DNA from: Bacteroides gallinarum DSM 18171 = JCM 13658
GTDB taxonomy: Bacteria > Bacteroidota > Bacteroidia > Bacteroidales > Bacteroidaceae
Assembly (NCBI RefSeq): GCF_000374365.1
Contig: NZ_KB894134.1
Coordinates: 1 to 64,000, forward strand
Length of the DNA stretch: 64,000 nt
Reading direction: 5' to 3'
Shown here: piece after piece, positions 8,483-17,412 of the stretch
Layout of the letters: every line of letters begins with the position of its first letter
Position numbering within the stretch: the first letter of the stretch is position 1
Notes under the pieces: generated by a model
The model's database searches: none
Told to the model about the DNA's origin: nothing
The model's input: only the letters and a program-made list of their open reading frames with translations
Program-made: the position numbers and the translations under genes

Positions 8483-9979
8483 TTAATAATCGAACTTGGT
8501 ACGGCTAAGGAATGCCACGGTTTTATGAATTTCCTTGTACATCACGATGTCGTCTTTCACGAAAGGAACTTCTTTACGGTACTCGTGCAGGAAACGTTCC
8601 AGAATGGGCGAGGTTTTCTGCGGACGGCGGAAATCGATGCCCTGCGCAGCATTCATCAGCTCGATAGCCAGGATGTGTTCCAGGTTGTCCATGATGCGGT
8701 AGAGCTTCGTGGCGGCATTGGCGCCCATGCTTACGTGGTCTTCCTGCCCGTTGCTGGATACAATGGAATCACTGCTGGCGGCATAACAATACATCTTGTT
8801 CTGGCTTACCATAGAGGCGGCAGCGTATTGGGGAATCATGAATCCCGAGTTCAGGCCGGGATTGGCAACCAGGAACTCCGGCAACCCGCGCAACCCCATA
8901 ATGAGCTGGGCAACGCGGCGCTCGGAAATATTTCCCAACTCGGCAAGGGCGATGCCCAGGAAATCGTACGAAATGGCAAGCGGCTGCCCGTGGAAGTTTC
9001 CGCCGGAGATAATGAGGTCTTCGTCCGGAAAGATAGTGGGATTGTCCGTTACGGAATTGATTTCCGTCAGCAAGACCGAAGATACATAACGGATAGCATC
9101 CTTCGTTGCGCCATGCACCTGCGGCACACAGCGGAAAGAGTACGGGTCTTGCACATGCTTGCCGGGACGGGCGATGAGTTCGCTGCCTTCCAGCAGCTTG
9201 CGGAAGTTCTCTCCCGTCTCGATTTGTCCTTTGTGGGGACGGATTTGCTGGATGCAGTCCATGAAAGGGTCGATACGGCCGTCAAACGCTTCCAGGGAAA
9301 GGGCGGCTATCAAGTCGGCTTTCTTGGAGAGGCGGAATGCCTTGAGAATGGCAAAGACACCGTTGGCGCTCATAAACTGCGTACCGTTCAGCAAGGCAAG
9401 TCCTTCTTTACTCATCAGCTTAACGGGTTCCCAGCCAAACTCGTCGAGTACGCTGATTGCCTCGCGCTTCTGCCCTTTGTAATAGACATCGCCCACACCG
9501 ATAAGAGGCAGGAAAAGGTTGGCAAGCGGCGCAAGGTCGCCCGAAGCGCCCAACGAGCCGCGGTCGTAGACGATAGGCATCACGTCGTTATTGAAGAAGT
9601 CGAGGATACGCTGTACGGTAATGACCTGCACACCGCTATGTCCCAGGGAGAGCGCATGCGCCTTAAGCAACATCATCAGCTTGATGATGACGGGGCGGAT
9701 TTCTTCGCCCACACTGCAAGCATGGCTCTTGATGAGGTTCTCTTGTAGGGTTCCCAGCTCGTCCGGCGAGATGTTTTTGCTGCACAGGGAGCCGAAACCG
9801 GTGGTTATCCCGTATAGGGGCTCTGCGGACTCGGCCGTTTTCTTATCCAGGTAGTCGCGGCATTTCTGTATGCGTTCTTTGGCTTCAGGAGCCAACTCGA
9901 GTTTCAGATTCTCGTTGATGATGCGTTCGATAAGGTCGAAGGTCAACTCGCCCGAACCGACATAATAGACATTTTTCAT
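8483..9979 (-). CDS. hutH: Histidine ammonia-lyase
   Basis: This enzyme deaminates L-histidine to urocanate and ammonia, the first step of histidine degradation. The 498 residues match the family length. GSLGASGDLAPL places the self-forming MIO electrophile at Ala145-Ser146-Gly147. YGITTGFG near residue 57 and SGGNFHGQPLA are also family hallmarks. It is the last gene of the hut run, and its ATG overlaps the stop of the cyclodeaminase gene by 4 bp, suggesting translational coupling. Cytosolic homotetramer by family knowledge. Confidence 0.97.
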   Translation of the reverse strand: MKNVYYVGSGELTFDLIERIINENLKLELAPEAKERIQKCRDYLDKKTAESAEPLYGITTGFGSLCSKNISPDELGTLQENLIKSHACSVGEEIRPVIIKLMMLLKAHALSLGHSGVQVITVQRILDFFNNDVMPIVYDRGSLGASGDLAPLANLFLPLIGVGDVYYKGQKREAISVLDEFGWEPVKLMSKEGLALLNGTQFMSANGVFAILKAFRLSKKADLIAALSLEAFDGRIDPFMDCIQQIRPHKGQIETGENFRKLLEGSELIARPGKHVQDPYSFRCVPQVHGATKDAIRYVSSVLLTEINSVTDNPTIFPDEDLIISGGNFHGQPLAISYDFLGIALAELGNISERRVAQLIMGLRGLPEFLVANPGLNSGFMIPQYAAASMVSQNKMYCYAASSDSIVSSNGQEDHVSMGANAATKLYRIMDNLEHILAIELMNAAQGIDFRRPQKTSPILERFLHEYRKEVPFVKDDIVMYKEIHKTVAFLSRTKFDY

Positions 9980-10605
9980 ACGCTGAGCTCCCTATTGATT
10001 TCGTCCAACAATTCTTTCTCTTTGGCGCAGGCAAGGCGTTCCAACTCGTCGGCCTCAGCTCGAAGTCCGGCTACGAATTCCTTGTCTTTCAGTGAGCCGA
10101 GGTTGATACGCACATTCATTAACGCCCCCAACACGGCCGAACGGGCGGACATCATCGCTACGCAAGCATCGGTCACGGCATTACGGTTGCCCAGGCGGGC
10201 TACATCTGCAATGACGGTCATCAGCCCGTAAGCGTTGCGGGCTACCTGCATGGGTACAAGGGCGGCAAACTTGGTGGCCTCCTGAATGGCGGCGCTGCGG
10301 GCAGCCTTTTCTTCATCGGTAGCCTTCGGCATCTTGAAGCAGGCGAACACGCTGTCGTATGCTTCGGAGTCGCGGTCGATATCCGCGATAAAGGTCTTGC
10401 CCTCCTGCAAAGCCATTTCAGAGATACGCTGCATCAGCTCCTCATGGGCTTCATAGCCTTTCTTGCCGACTGTGAGATTGGCAACCATTGCTGCCAAAGC
10501 CGAAGCAATGGCTCCATTCAATGCGGCGATGCTTCCGCCGCCGGGGACGGGCTCGCTGCCCGCCACTTTATTCAAAAACTCTTTGACTGTTAAATCGACT
10601 AACAT
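9976..10605 (-). CDS. fchA: Methenyltetrahydrofolate cyclodeaminase (FTCD C-terminal domain type)
   Basis: The 209-residue product corresponds to the cyclodeaminase half of the mammalian bifunctional FTCD. It converts 5-formimino-THF to 5,10-methenyl-THF and ammonia. The N-terminal SEPVPGGGSIAALNGAIASA motif is the conserved folate-site glycine-rich loop. Together with ftcD upstream it supplies the two halves as separate genes and funnels the histidine-derived carbon into the folate pool. It sits 45 bp after hutI and overlaps hutH by 4 bp. Confidence 0.92.
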   Translation of the reverse strand: MLVDLTVKEFLNKVAGSEPVPGGGSIAALNGAIASALAAMVANLTVGKKGYEAHEELMQRISEMALQEGKTFIADIDRDSEAYDSVFACFKMPKATDEEKAARSAAIQEATKFAALVPMQVARNAYGLMTVIADVARLGNRNAVTDACVAMMSARSAVLGALMNVRINLGSLKDKEFVAGLRAEADELERLACAKEKELLDEINRELSV

Positions 10606-10650
10606 GGAATTAAAATATTAGGTATTAAATATCAGGTTATCTGTTCTCTG

Positions 10651-11904
10651 TTAAAGCACCGGATAGAGCACACCTTCCTTCACCGTGGTATGTACGCAGT
10701 TCATGCCTACGTAATAGGGCAGGAAATGATAATTGTCCGTATTCAGCACGACGAAATCTCCTTTTTTCCCCACTTCGATACTGCCGATACTGCCGGCACG
10801 GTTCAGGGCGGCAGCCCCATTCAGCGTAAGGGCGGTAATGGCTTCTTCGATGCTCATCTTCATATAGATACATGCCAATGCAAAGGTCAACGGGATAGAG
10901 CCGGAGAAACAACTGCCGGGATTGAGGTCGGTAGCCAATGCCACGGCACAACCCGCATCAATCATTTCGCGCCCACGGGCATAGGGTTCTTTCAGTGCAA
11001 AAGCCGTAAGAGGGAGCAAGGTGGCAACCACTCCCCTATCCGCCATAGCACGAATGCCGGCATCGGAAGCGTGCAGCAGGTGGTCGGCAGAGACGGCGGA
11101 GAGTTCCGCAGCCAGTTCCGCACCGCCCAACGGTACGATTTCGTCGGCATGGAGTTTCGGCGCCAGCCCCATTTCACGGGCAGCGGCGAGCAAGCGGCGG
11201 GACTGTTCGACAGAGAACACGCCCTGCTCGCAAAAAACATCGCAAAATTCCGCCAGGCGGTTCTGGACGACGGCAGGCATTACCTCGCGGATAAGAAAAT
11301 CGACATAATCGTCCGTACGCCCGTTGTACTCCGGCGGCACTGCATGCGCACCGAGAAAGGTGGAAACGATGTCCACCCGCTTGTGCTCGTCATGGTTCAG
11401 GCTGCGCATCACACGGAGTTGCAGCAGTTCGGTTTCTTTGTCCAGCCCGTAACCGCTTTTACCTTCGACGGTGGTGACGCCCATGATGCTCATTTGCCTC
11501 AAGAAGCCTTCCGCCTTGCCCCGCAACCGGATGAAATTGCAATCACGGGTAGCCTTCACCGTACTGGCGATACCACCGCCGCGCTCCATGATAGACATAT
11601 AGCTTTCGCCCTTCAGACGCCAGGAAAACTCTTCGGCACGCTCCCCGCCAAAGACGAAATGGGTGTGCGAATCGACAAAACCGGGCAAAAGGCATTTGCC
11701 GCGGGCATTGTAATGCCAGTAATGCTGGTAATAGCCGTCGCGCTCCTCTCCCCGGTTGGTTCCGACATAGGTAATGATGCCGTCGGTAACTTCCACCGTA
11801 GCATTGTCCATGATGCAAAGCTCCCCCATTTCCCTGCCGCGGCGGGCGGAAAAACCGACAGGGGTTACTACACGGGCATTGAAAATGATAAGATTCTCCG
11901 TCAT
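10651..11904 (-). CDS. hutI: Imidazolonepropionase
   Basis: This 417-residue amidohydrolase opens imidazolone propionate to N-formimino-L-glutamate, the third step of histidine breakdown. The metal-binding VDSHTHFVFGGERAEEF motif occurs near residue 77. It is followed by further ligands in LHADEIVPLGG and ALATDLNPGS, all standard for HutI. Length is normal. It lies 36 bp downstream of ftcD. Cytosolic. Confidence 0.96.
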   Translation of the reverse strand: MTENLIIFNARVVTPVGFSARRGREMGELCIMDNATVEVTDGIITYVGTNRGEERDGYYQHYWHYNARGKCLLPGFVDSHTHFVFGGERAEEFSWRLKGESYMSIMERGGGIASTVKATRDCNFIRLRGKAEGFLRQMSIMGVTTVEGKSGYGLDKETELLQLRVMRSLNHDEHKRVDIVSTFLGAHAVPPEYNGRTDDYVDFLIREVMPAVVQNRLAEFCDVFCEQGVFSVEQSRRLLAAAREMGLAPKLHADEIVPLGGAELAAELSAVSADHLLHASDAGIRAMADRGVVATLLPLTAFALKEPYARGREMIDAGCAVALATDLNPGSCFSGSIPLTFALACIYMKMSIEEAITALTLNGAAALNRAGSIGSIEVGKKGDFVVLNTDNYHFLPYYVGMNCVHTTVKEGVLYPVL

Positions 11905-11940
11905 ATTTATTGATTTCAGGATGAAAGGTCGGCTATAAAA

Positions 11941-12837
11941 TCACTCCATTATCCTGGCTTCCAATACCTGCTGCATCGAGAAGTTCTCCAGCCCGAGGTA
12001 GTAGGAAGCCGTATCAATCAGCGCTTCCATAGGTACAAGCCCGATAATCTCACTGCCTACGATGCTGACACCGTAACGGCGCGCCTCGATGCGTACCAGC
12101 TCGAAAGCACGGTAAAGCGCCGTGCGGGTATAATCGGTCATATTGATAGACACCTGGGTAATCCCCCGGTCTTTCAGCTCTACCCCCATAGCCTTGCAGT
12201 AACGCAGGCCGCCGCCGATAAAGCGTATCTTCTTGGCGATATCGTGTGCAATCTCCAGGCTCGGCGTATTCAGGTTGATATTGTAGGCAACCAGCGGCAT
12301 ACGTGCGCCAACAGCTACCGTTCCCGCAGTAGGATGACGTTCGGCAGGGCCGAAATCGGGCTGCCATTCGGGAAGTTTTATTTTCTCTGCCATACCCTCG
12401 AACTCACCTTTACGGACAGCAGCAAGGTTCTCCCGGTGAGGGGCGGAAGCGGACTTCTCGTAAAGGAATACAGGTACGTTATAACGCTTCGCCACTTCCT
12501 CGCCCACTTCTTTGGAGAGCGCAACGGCTTCTTCCATTGTTACATTCTTAATAGGTATGAAAGGCACAACGTCCACAGCCCCCATACGGGGATGCTGCCC
12601 CTGGTGTCCGTTCAGGTCGATAAGCTGTACTGCTATACCGACCGCTTCGAGAACGGCATCGCGAAGCGGTTCGGGTTCGCCCACCACAGTAACTACCAGG
12701 CGGTTATGGTCTTCGTCGTTACTGTAATCCAGTAACTTTACACCTTGTTTGCCCCGGAACGGAGCTACAATCTTATCTATTTTCTGCAAGTCGCGCCCCT
12801 CGCTGAAATTGGGAACGCATTCTACGATTCGGTTCAT
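11941..12837 (-). CDS. ftcD: Glutamate formimidoyltransferase
   Basis: The 298-residue enzyme moves the formimino group of N-formiminoglutamate to tetrahydrofolate, releasing glutamate. It starts with RIVECVPNFSEGRD, the N-terminal hallmark of the family. GHQGQHPRMGAVDVVPF holds the catalytic His region, and FLYEKSASAP follows. In vertebrates this domain is fused to the cyclodeaminase; here the two are separate genes flanking hutI. It starts after a 379-bp gap downstream of hutU, so it may have its own promoter, though I could not find a convincing one. Confidence 0.95.
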   Translation of the reverse strand: MNRIVECVPNFSEGRDLQKIDKIVAPFRGKQGVKLLDYSNDEDHNRLVVTVVGEPEPLRDAVLEAVGIAVQLIDLNGHQGQHPRMGAVDVVPFIPIKNVTMEEAVALSKEVGEEVAKRYNVPVFLYEKSASAPHRENLAAVRKGEFEGMAEKIKLPEWQPDFGPAERHPTAGTVAVGARMPLVAYNINLNTPSLEIAHDIAKKIRFIGGGLRYCKAMGVELKDRGITQVSINMTDYTRTALYRAFELVRIEARRYGVSIVGSEIIGLVPMEALIDTASYYLGLENFSMQQVLEARIME

Positions 12838-13216
12838 AATGGTTATGTTTTTTAGTTCACCACGGAGGACACAGAGTTTTTCTTTTATATTATTTGCGGA
12901 CGGATATATTATTCTTCGTGTTTTCAGGTATTCTTATGTTTTCAGCCAGAAGAACATAAAGACATAAACTATGCAGGCGGATGCCTACCGGACATTATGT
13001 GCAACTGTTAGATTAAGTCTTGACTAATTCGCATTATAAACGAATTTATTCTTTTAATATCAGACCTTTATGCCTTTTCGTCCTTATGCTCTTTTACCTT
13101 TTGTTCTTTTATCTTTATGGCTTTTCTGTTCTTTTGTTCTTATGTCTAAAAAACGAATTACATCCTATATCCAAACTCTTTACGCCTCTGTGTCTGCTGC
13201 GATGAGCCTGTTATTA
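12838..13216. other. Non-coding gap inside the hut cluster with purine-rich tract
   Basis: No supported gene. The minus strand from about 13150 to 13060 is almost entirely purine plus occasional C/T, with irregular iterations of AAAAGAACA and CATAAAG-like words. Related AACATAAAG/ACATAAA words recur at 12952-12968. The gap is edged by GACACAGAG (about 12868-12876) and its inverse CTCTGTGTC near 13191. This could be a decayed extragenic element. I see no clear promoter for ftcD. Confidence 0.4.
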
Positions 13217-15196
13217 CTATTTTATATATTTATCAACCAGTTCTTCATCCGCCACGTAAGGCATCGTAATATGATAGCCTTCCGAATGGGTGCGGTTAAA
13301 TTCTGCGCTGGTTTCCATGGCATGCTCGTTTCGTGCCCACGAACGGCGTGCCACACCGCCCATAACATCCCAAAGCATGGCGGAACGCAGGATTTCGTCT
13401 ACCCGCTCGGAGCCGTCGCACACCATGCCGAAACCGCCGTTAATGGCTTTGCCGATACCCACTCCGCCGCCGTTGTGCAATGCCACAAGGCTCATGCCCC
13501 GCGCACAGTTGCCGGCAAAACATTGTACCGCCATATCCGCCATTACGTTACTGCCGTCCTTGATATTGGACGTTTCGCGGAAAGGAGAGTCCGTACCGCT
13601 GACATCGTGGTGGTCGCGTCCCAGCATAATAGGGCCTACCTCGCCGCGGCGTACCATTTCATTGAAACGCAGCGCAATCTTCATCCGTCCTTCGGCATCC
13701 TGATAGAGGATACGCGCCTGCGTGCCTACCACTAAGTTATTCTTCTCGGCATCGCGTATCCAATTGTAATTGTCCAAATCCTGGCCGCGACGGGTAGGGT
13801 CGATACATTCCATGGCGGCGCGGTCTGTCTTTACCAAATCCTCGTGCTTGCCACTGAGACATACCCAGCGGAACGGCCCGTAACCGTAGTCGAAAAGCTC
13901 CGGCCCCATAATATCCTCTACGTAACTGGGGAAGATGAAACCGTTCTTATCACTGCCGTCGCGCGCGATTTCGGGGACCCCGGCATCGTAAACGGCTTTC
14001 ATAAAGGAATTGCCGTAGTCGAAGAAGTACGTACCCCCGCCTACGAGCTCTTTTATGGCAAGGAAATGGCGTTTCAGCGTAGCATCCACTTTACGGCGGA
14101 ATTCTGCCGGATTCTCATGCAGCATCCGGGTACGCTCCTCGAAAGTCAGCCCCACGGGGCAGTAACCACCGTCGTACGCTGCATGGCAGGAGGTCTGGTC
14201 GGACAGCAAATCGATATGTATCTGTTCCTTTACGGCATATTCCAAAAGGTCTACCACATTACCGTGATAGGCGACAGAAATCGGCGTGTGGCTGTTCATC
14301 GCCTCTTTTGCCAATGCGAAAGCCTGCGGCAGTGAGTCCGTTACGTGTCCCACCCAACCCTGGCGATGCCGGGTTTCGATACGTGAGGCGTCCACCTCGG
14401 CTATGATAGCGGCTGCTCCCGACATCTCGGCGGCTTTGGGCTGGGCACCGCTCATGCCTCCCAAACCGGAGGAAACAAAAAGCCGCCCGCGCAAATCGCC
14501 GTCCTGGGGAATGCCGAGTTTCAGCCGTCCGGCATTCAGGAGGGTATTGAAAGTACCGTGCACGATACCCTGCGGACCGATATACATCCAGCCGCCGGCA
14601 GTCATCTGGCCGTAATTGGCAACGCCCATTTGCATCGCCGTATGCCAGTCCTGCTGGTTATCGTAAAGCCCTACCATTATCGCGTTCGTAATGATGACGC
14701 GCGGCGCTTCGGGCTTCGACTTGAAAAACCCCAGCGGATGCCCGCTCTCGATAACGAGCGTCTGGTCGCGGGTAAGGACTTCGAGATATTGTTTTATCAA
14801 CCGGTATTGCATCCAGTTTTGGCATACCTGCCCCGTTTCGCCGTAAGTGACGAGCTCGTAGGGATAGAGGGCGATGTCGAAACATAGGTTATTGTCTATC
14901 ATCACCTGAAAGGCTTTGCCCTCGATGCAGCACCCTTTGTACTCGTCAATGGGTTTTGCCTTGAGGTCGCCTTGCGGACGATAACGGTAACCGTAAATGC
15001 GTCCGCGCGTGCGGAGCTCTTCCATAAACTCCGGAGCAAGCGTTTCGTGCAGTTCTTTAGGGATGTAGCGCAGGGCATTCTTCAATGCCGTGGCGGTTTG
15101 TGCCGGGTCGAGGGTGTAACCGCGGTCGGGTGCCCGCCGGATACCTTCTACGAAGGTAGGATAAGGGGGCAGTGTTTTGCTTAAAGTAATCTCCAT
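13217..15196 (-). CDS. hutU: Urocanate hydratase (long, eukaryote-like form)
   Basis: This NAD-dependent enzyme hydrates urocanate to imidazolone propionate. At 659 residues it is about 100 longer than the usual bacterial HutU and close to the animal urocanase length. Recognisable motifs are GRLFVSSGLGGMSGAQPKAA (dinucleotide site), the SDQTSCHAAYDGGYCPVG segment, and LHNGGGVGIGKAINGGFG near the C-terminus. It is the first gene of the hut run on the minus strand. The separation from ftcD by 379 bp makes a single transcript plausible but not certain. Confidence 0.96.
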   Translation of the reverse strand: MEITLSKTLPPYPTFVEGIRRAPDRGYTLDPAQTATALKNALRYIPKELHETLAPEFMEELRTRGRIYGYRYRPQGDLKAKPIDEYKGCCIEGKAFQVMIDNNLCFDIALYPYELVTYGETGQVCQNWMQYRLIKQYLEVLTRDQTLVIESGHPLGFFKSKPEAPRVIITNAIMVGLYDNQQDWHTAMQMGVANYGQMTAGGWMYIGPQGIVHGTFNTLLNAGRLKLGIPQDGDLRGRLFVSSGLGGMSGAQPKAAEMSGAAAIIAEVDASRIETRHRQGWVGHVTDSLPQAFALAKEAMNSHTPISVAYHGNVVDLLEYAVKEQIHIDLLSDQTSCHAAYDGGYCPVGLTFEERTRMLHENPAEFRRKVDATLKRHFLAIKELVGGGTYFFDYGNSFMKAVYDAGVPEIARDGSDKNGFIFPSYVEDIMGPELFDYGYGPFRWVCLSGKHEDLVKTDRAAMECIDPTRRGQDLDNYNWIRDAEKNNLVVGTQARILYQDAEGRMKIALRFNEMVRRGEVGPIMLGRDHHDVSGTDSPFRETSNIKDGSNVMADMAVQCFAGNCARGMSLVALHNGGGVGIGKAINGGFGMVCDGSERVDEILRSAMLWDVMGGVARRSWARNEHAMETSAEFNRTHSEGYHITMPYVADEELVDKYIK

Positions 15197-15253
15197 AGTA
15201 TATTAAGGTGAATAGTTACAAATTGTCAGGATACACAGGCTTATATCTGCCGC

Positions 15254-15300
15254 AATATAAAAATAAATCCCGATATTCGCAATAGGACACCGGGAATTTT
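15254..15300. repeat. Hairpin repeat, copy 1
   Basis: A 47-bp element shared with 15839-15885. Both copies have the layout AATATAA-AATAAA-CCCCGA-x-CACAATAGA-ACCGGGA-TT with a few substitutions. The AAATCCCG and CGGGAATTT arms can pair. This copy lies between the start of hutU and the end of the small membrane protein gene, so it could act as that gene's terminator. Confidence 0.6.
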
Positions 15301-15398
15301 ATCATTTAGTAAAGTTAGATAGTATATAGCTTATTCTCGATTACGGATTTTCATTTTAGTAACATCATTGCGATAATCCGGTATAACCCCGTACAAGA

Positions 15399-15683
15399 TT
15401 AATCTTTCCGCTTCTTTTTCCAAAAAATCTTCTCGAAAACGATAGAGAGCGCCAAAGCGATAAGAGCAGCCCACCACCAATCCAAGTATTGCCCCAGCAG
15501 AAAAAAAGGACAGGCACAATAAGCGCCACCCACCCAAAGCTCAACCTTCGGATGCTCATAAAAGTACTGACGTACTCTTTTATTGAAGATTCCGACAACA
15601 AGCAGCAATACGAGCAATGCCGAAACAGTCCACAGGAATACTATCCCGCCGGCCCCTATCACCAAATCCATATTTCCCGTCAT
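15399..15683 (-). CDS. Small hypothetical membrane protein
   Basis: I do not recognise this 94-residue protein. It has two or three hydrophobic segments (residues about 8-32 and 48-85: AGGIVFLWTVSALLVLLLVV and LDWWWAALIALALSIVFEKI) and a lysine-rich C-terminal tail (KKKRKD), predicting an inner-membrane protein with its tail in the cytoplasm. It is flanked on each side by a copy of a 47-bp hairpin repeat. No neighbouring gene suggests a function. Confidence 0.6.
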   Translation of the reverse strand: MTGNMDLVIGAGGIVFLWTVSALLVLLLVVGIFNKRVRQYFYEHPKVELWVGGAYCACPFFLLGQYLDWWWAALIALALSIVFEKIFWKKKRKD

Positions 15684-16132
15684 AAGCCTATATATTCAGA
15701 ATTAATTTTCCGGTAAAGGCAGAATACGCCCCTTGAAACTGAAATTCCCTGCCATGTAAACTTTACTTGCCTGCACAGCCCCCCTTTAACCAGAATATTC
15801 TTCATGGCATAAAATTGAAGGGCTAATAACATCGTTTACAATATAAGAATAAACCCCGACACTCACAATAGAATACCGGGATTTCTTCCTCAAAGCGGCA
15901 CTATCTTTCATAAAAAACCTATTATCGACATATTATCAGTAATATAATAGGTAGTATGGTACTATATAGTAGAAGCATAACATAAAACTTAACCGTCATA
16001 CCCCGAAACGGCTAACTCCTTTCGCAGAAAATGTCATCACCAAAATCTCCGTTCTTTTTCACTTTATCTGCTACCGGCAGTAAGAAAACAAAAATATATC
16101 ATTATTTTCGTAAAACAATCGACAAAGAACCT
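15684..16132. other. AT-rich intergenic region
   Basis: No supported gene. It contains the second copy of the 47-bp hairpin repeat at 15839-15885. The TATCTTTC at 15902-15909 differs by one base from a Bacteroidota -7 box on the plus strand but has no good partner element. Confidence 0.45.
15839..15885. repeat. Hairpin repeat, copy 2
   Basis: Second copy of the element at 15254-15300, in the same orientation. It lies upstream of the small membrane protein gene; arms ACCCCG / CCGGGATTT can pair. Confidence 0.6.
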
Positions 16133-16501
16133 ATGGAAACAAAATCATATAATTCATTCAGATTTTTTCGGGCATACTTCAATATTCCCCAAAGAATCAA
16201 GCTCGAATGGTGCATTATCAAAGAATGCCCAAGGAAAGAAAGGGCAGAGATACGCTTAGGCATAGCCCTGAACGAAAGACTGTACATCGATGTTGCAAAC
16301 CGCCGTTTTTTCACTTGCCTGGATGCACCCTATCTGCAACGCAGCATTTATCCTGCCGACCGGATAAATGAAAAAGACCGTTATCGCTACCAATCGCGCG
16401 AGAACGGTATTTGTCTAACCTTGCCTAAAACTTTCATAGAGGATATTTATCGTTCATCTTGGTTCGATTCTGCTTTCATGCAGAGAGAACGGCTATACTG
16501 A
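16133..16501 (+). CDS. Hypothetical protein, possibly frameshifted at the C-terminus
   Basis: I do not recognise this protein. The frame is open from 16031, but the start at 16133 (METKSYNSF, about 122 residues) gives a more natural N-terminus. Composition is protein-like, mixed charged and aromatic, with no signal or membrane segment. After the stop, another plus-strand frame runs open from 16429 to about 16627 and encodes four LKxxFS-type heptads, so the gene may have lost a repeat tail by frameshift. No convincing promoter is seen, and the gene may not be expressed. Confidence 0.4.
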   Translation: METKSYNSFRFFRAYFNIPQRIKLEWCIIKECPRKERAEIRLGIALNERLYIDVANRRFFTCLDAPYLQRSIYPADRINEKDRYRYQSRENGICLTLPKTFIEDIYRSSWFDSAFMQRERLY

Positions 16502-16521
16502 CAAAAGGCAACTCCAACAGT

Positions 16522-16605
16522 CTAAAGAGAAACTTTAGCCGTCTAAAGGGCAGCTTCAGCTCCCTAAAGAGCCACTTCAGCAAACTAAAGAGTTACTCTT
16601 CTTCA
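16522..16605 (+). repeat. Four 21-bp tandem repeats with heptad coding potential
   Basis: CTAAAG recurs at 16522, 16543, 16564 and 16585, exactly 21 bp apart. The consensus is CTAAAGAGNNACTTCAGCN, and the last unit is diverged. In one plus-strand frame the units read as heptads LKRNFSR, LKGSFSS, LKSHFSK, LKSYSSS. The frame is shifted relative to the ORF that ends at 16501. Confidence 0.7.
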
Positions 16606-16648
16606 TCGGCTTACCCTGGCTCGGGCTGATTCGGTGGAACAAGCCGGT

Positions 16649-17275
16649 TCAAGACCTTAGTTGCCTCAGATACTTTCCGATGACCTCCGCCGACTCGCTC
16701 GTTTCTTTTTCAAAAGCCTCTTTCAGTTCCGGATAGTCCGCCAGTAACTCCAGCATCTTATCCCTGCCCACAAACTCCGAGCGCCCCGTTTCCGGGTTCA
16801 GTTCATAATACACACGCGCAAAGACCAGTCCCGAAGCATTAATGGCATCCCCCACTTCACCACCCAGCTTCGCTGCATCGGGCGGAGTTGCAGTGCTCGC
16901 AGCAGCCTGCCCAACAGGTTGCGCGCAGAAGTAAATCTTTCCCTTCACCCACATGGCAGGTGCATACCAACCGCCGAAACGGTAACGTTTGTAACGCATC
17001 TTCTTGCAGTTGACGTAGAGCGATGTATCTATCTGTACGGCATAACAGCGGGATTTCAAATAACGGCACAGCCCGGGGTTATCTTCAGCCTCTATACGGT
17101 AATCCGCCCCGCCCATCAGATAAATCTGGTTCTTGGAACGCTTCTCCACTTTCAATATAGTAACCGTATCCCCGCGGTCTTCCACCAATTCTTTCAAGTT
17201 GGAATACATTATCTGCTGCGCCGGGCACGGCAAAGCCAATAATGCCAATATCCCTAACACCCAACTTCTTTTCAT
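16649..17275 (-). CDS. Hypothetical exported protein
   Basis: I do not recognise a function. From the start at 17275 (MKRSWVLGILALLALPCPAQ) the product of about 208 residues has a clean cleavable signal peptide ending at PAQ. A longer frame from 17335 would bury that signal. The mature part begins with MYSNLKELVEDRGDTVTILK, is rich in Tyr, Arg and Lys, and contains several Cys (GLCRYLKSRCY, VNCKKMRYKRYRFGGWY). It should be periplasmic or surface-associated. The Ala/Thr-rich stretch QAAASTATPPDAA separates two parts. It lies downstream of the AraC gene in the same direction with a 137-bp gap. Confidence 0.7.
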   Translation of the reverse strand: MKRSWVLGILALLALPCPAQQIMYSNLKELVEDRGDTVTILKVEKRSKNQIYLMGGADYRIEAEDNPGLCRYLKSRCYAVQIDTSLYVNCKKMRYKRYRFGGWYAPAMWVKGKIYFCAQPVGQAAASTATPPDAAKLGGEVGDAINASGLVFARVYYELNPETGRSEFVGRDKMLELLADYPELKEAFEKETSESAEVIGKYLRQLRS

Positions 17276-17412
17276 ATCGCTATCCTTTCTTTTTGGAACT
17301 TTGCTTTCTTGAGCTAAAGGTACATTTTTTATCATTATCCGACAAATAAAAGGAGAAAATAATAAAACCGGAAGGTAGGTATTCCCCTAAAAACGCACCG
17401 GCGGATTACATT

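Noticed and set aside
15331-15601. Alternative minus-strand frames overlapping the small membrane protein gene
   Set aside because: They overlap the 94-residue frame, which has the better start and cleaner membrane topology. A frameshifted longer gene cannot be excluded but has no support.
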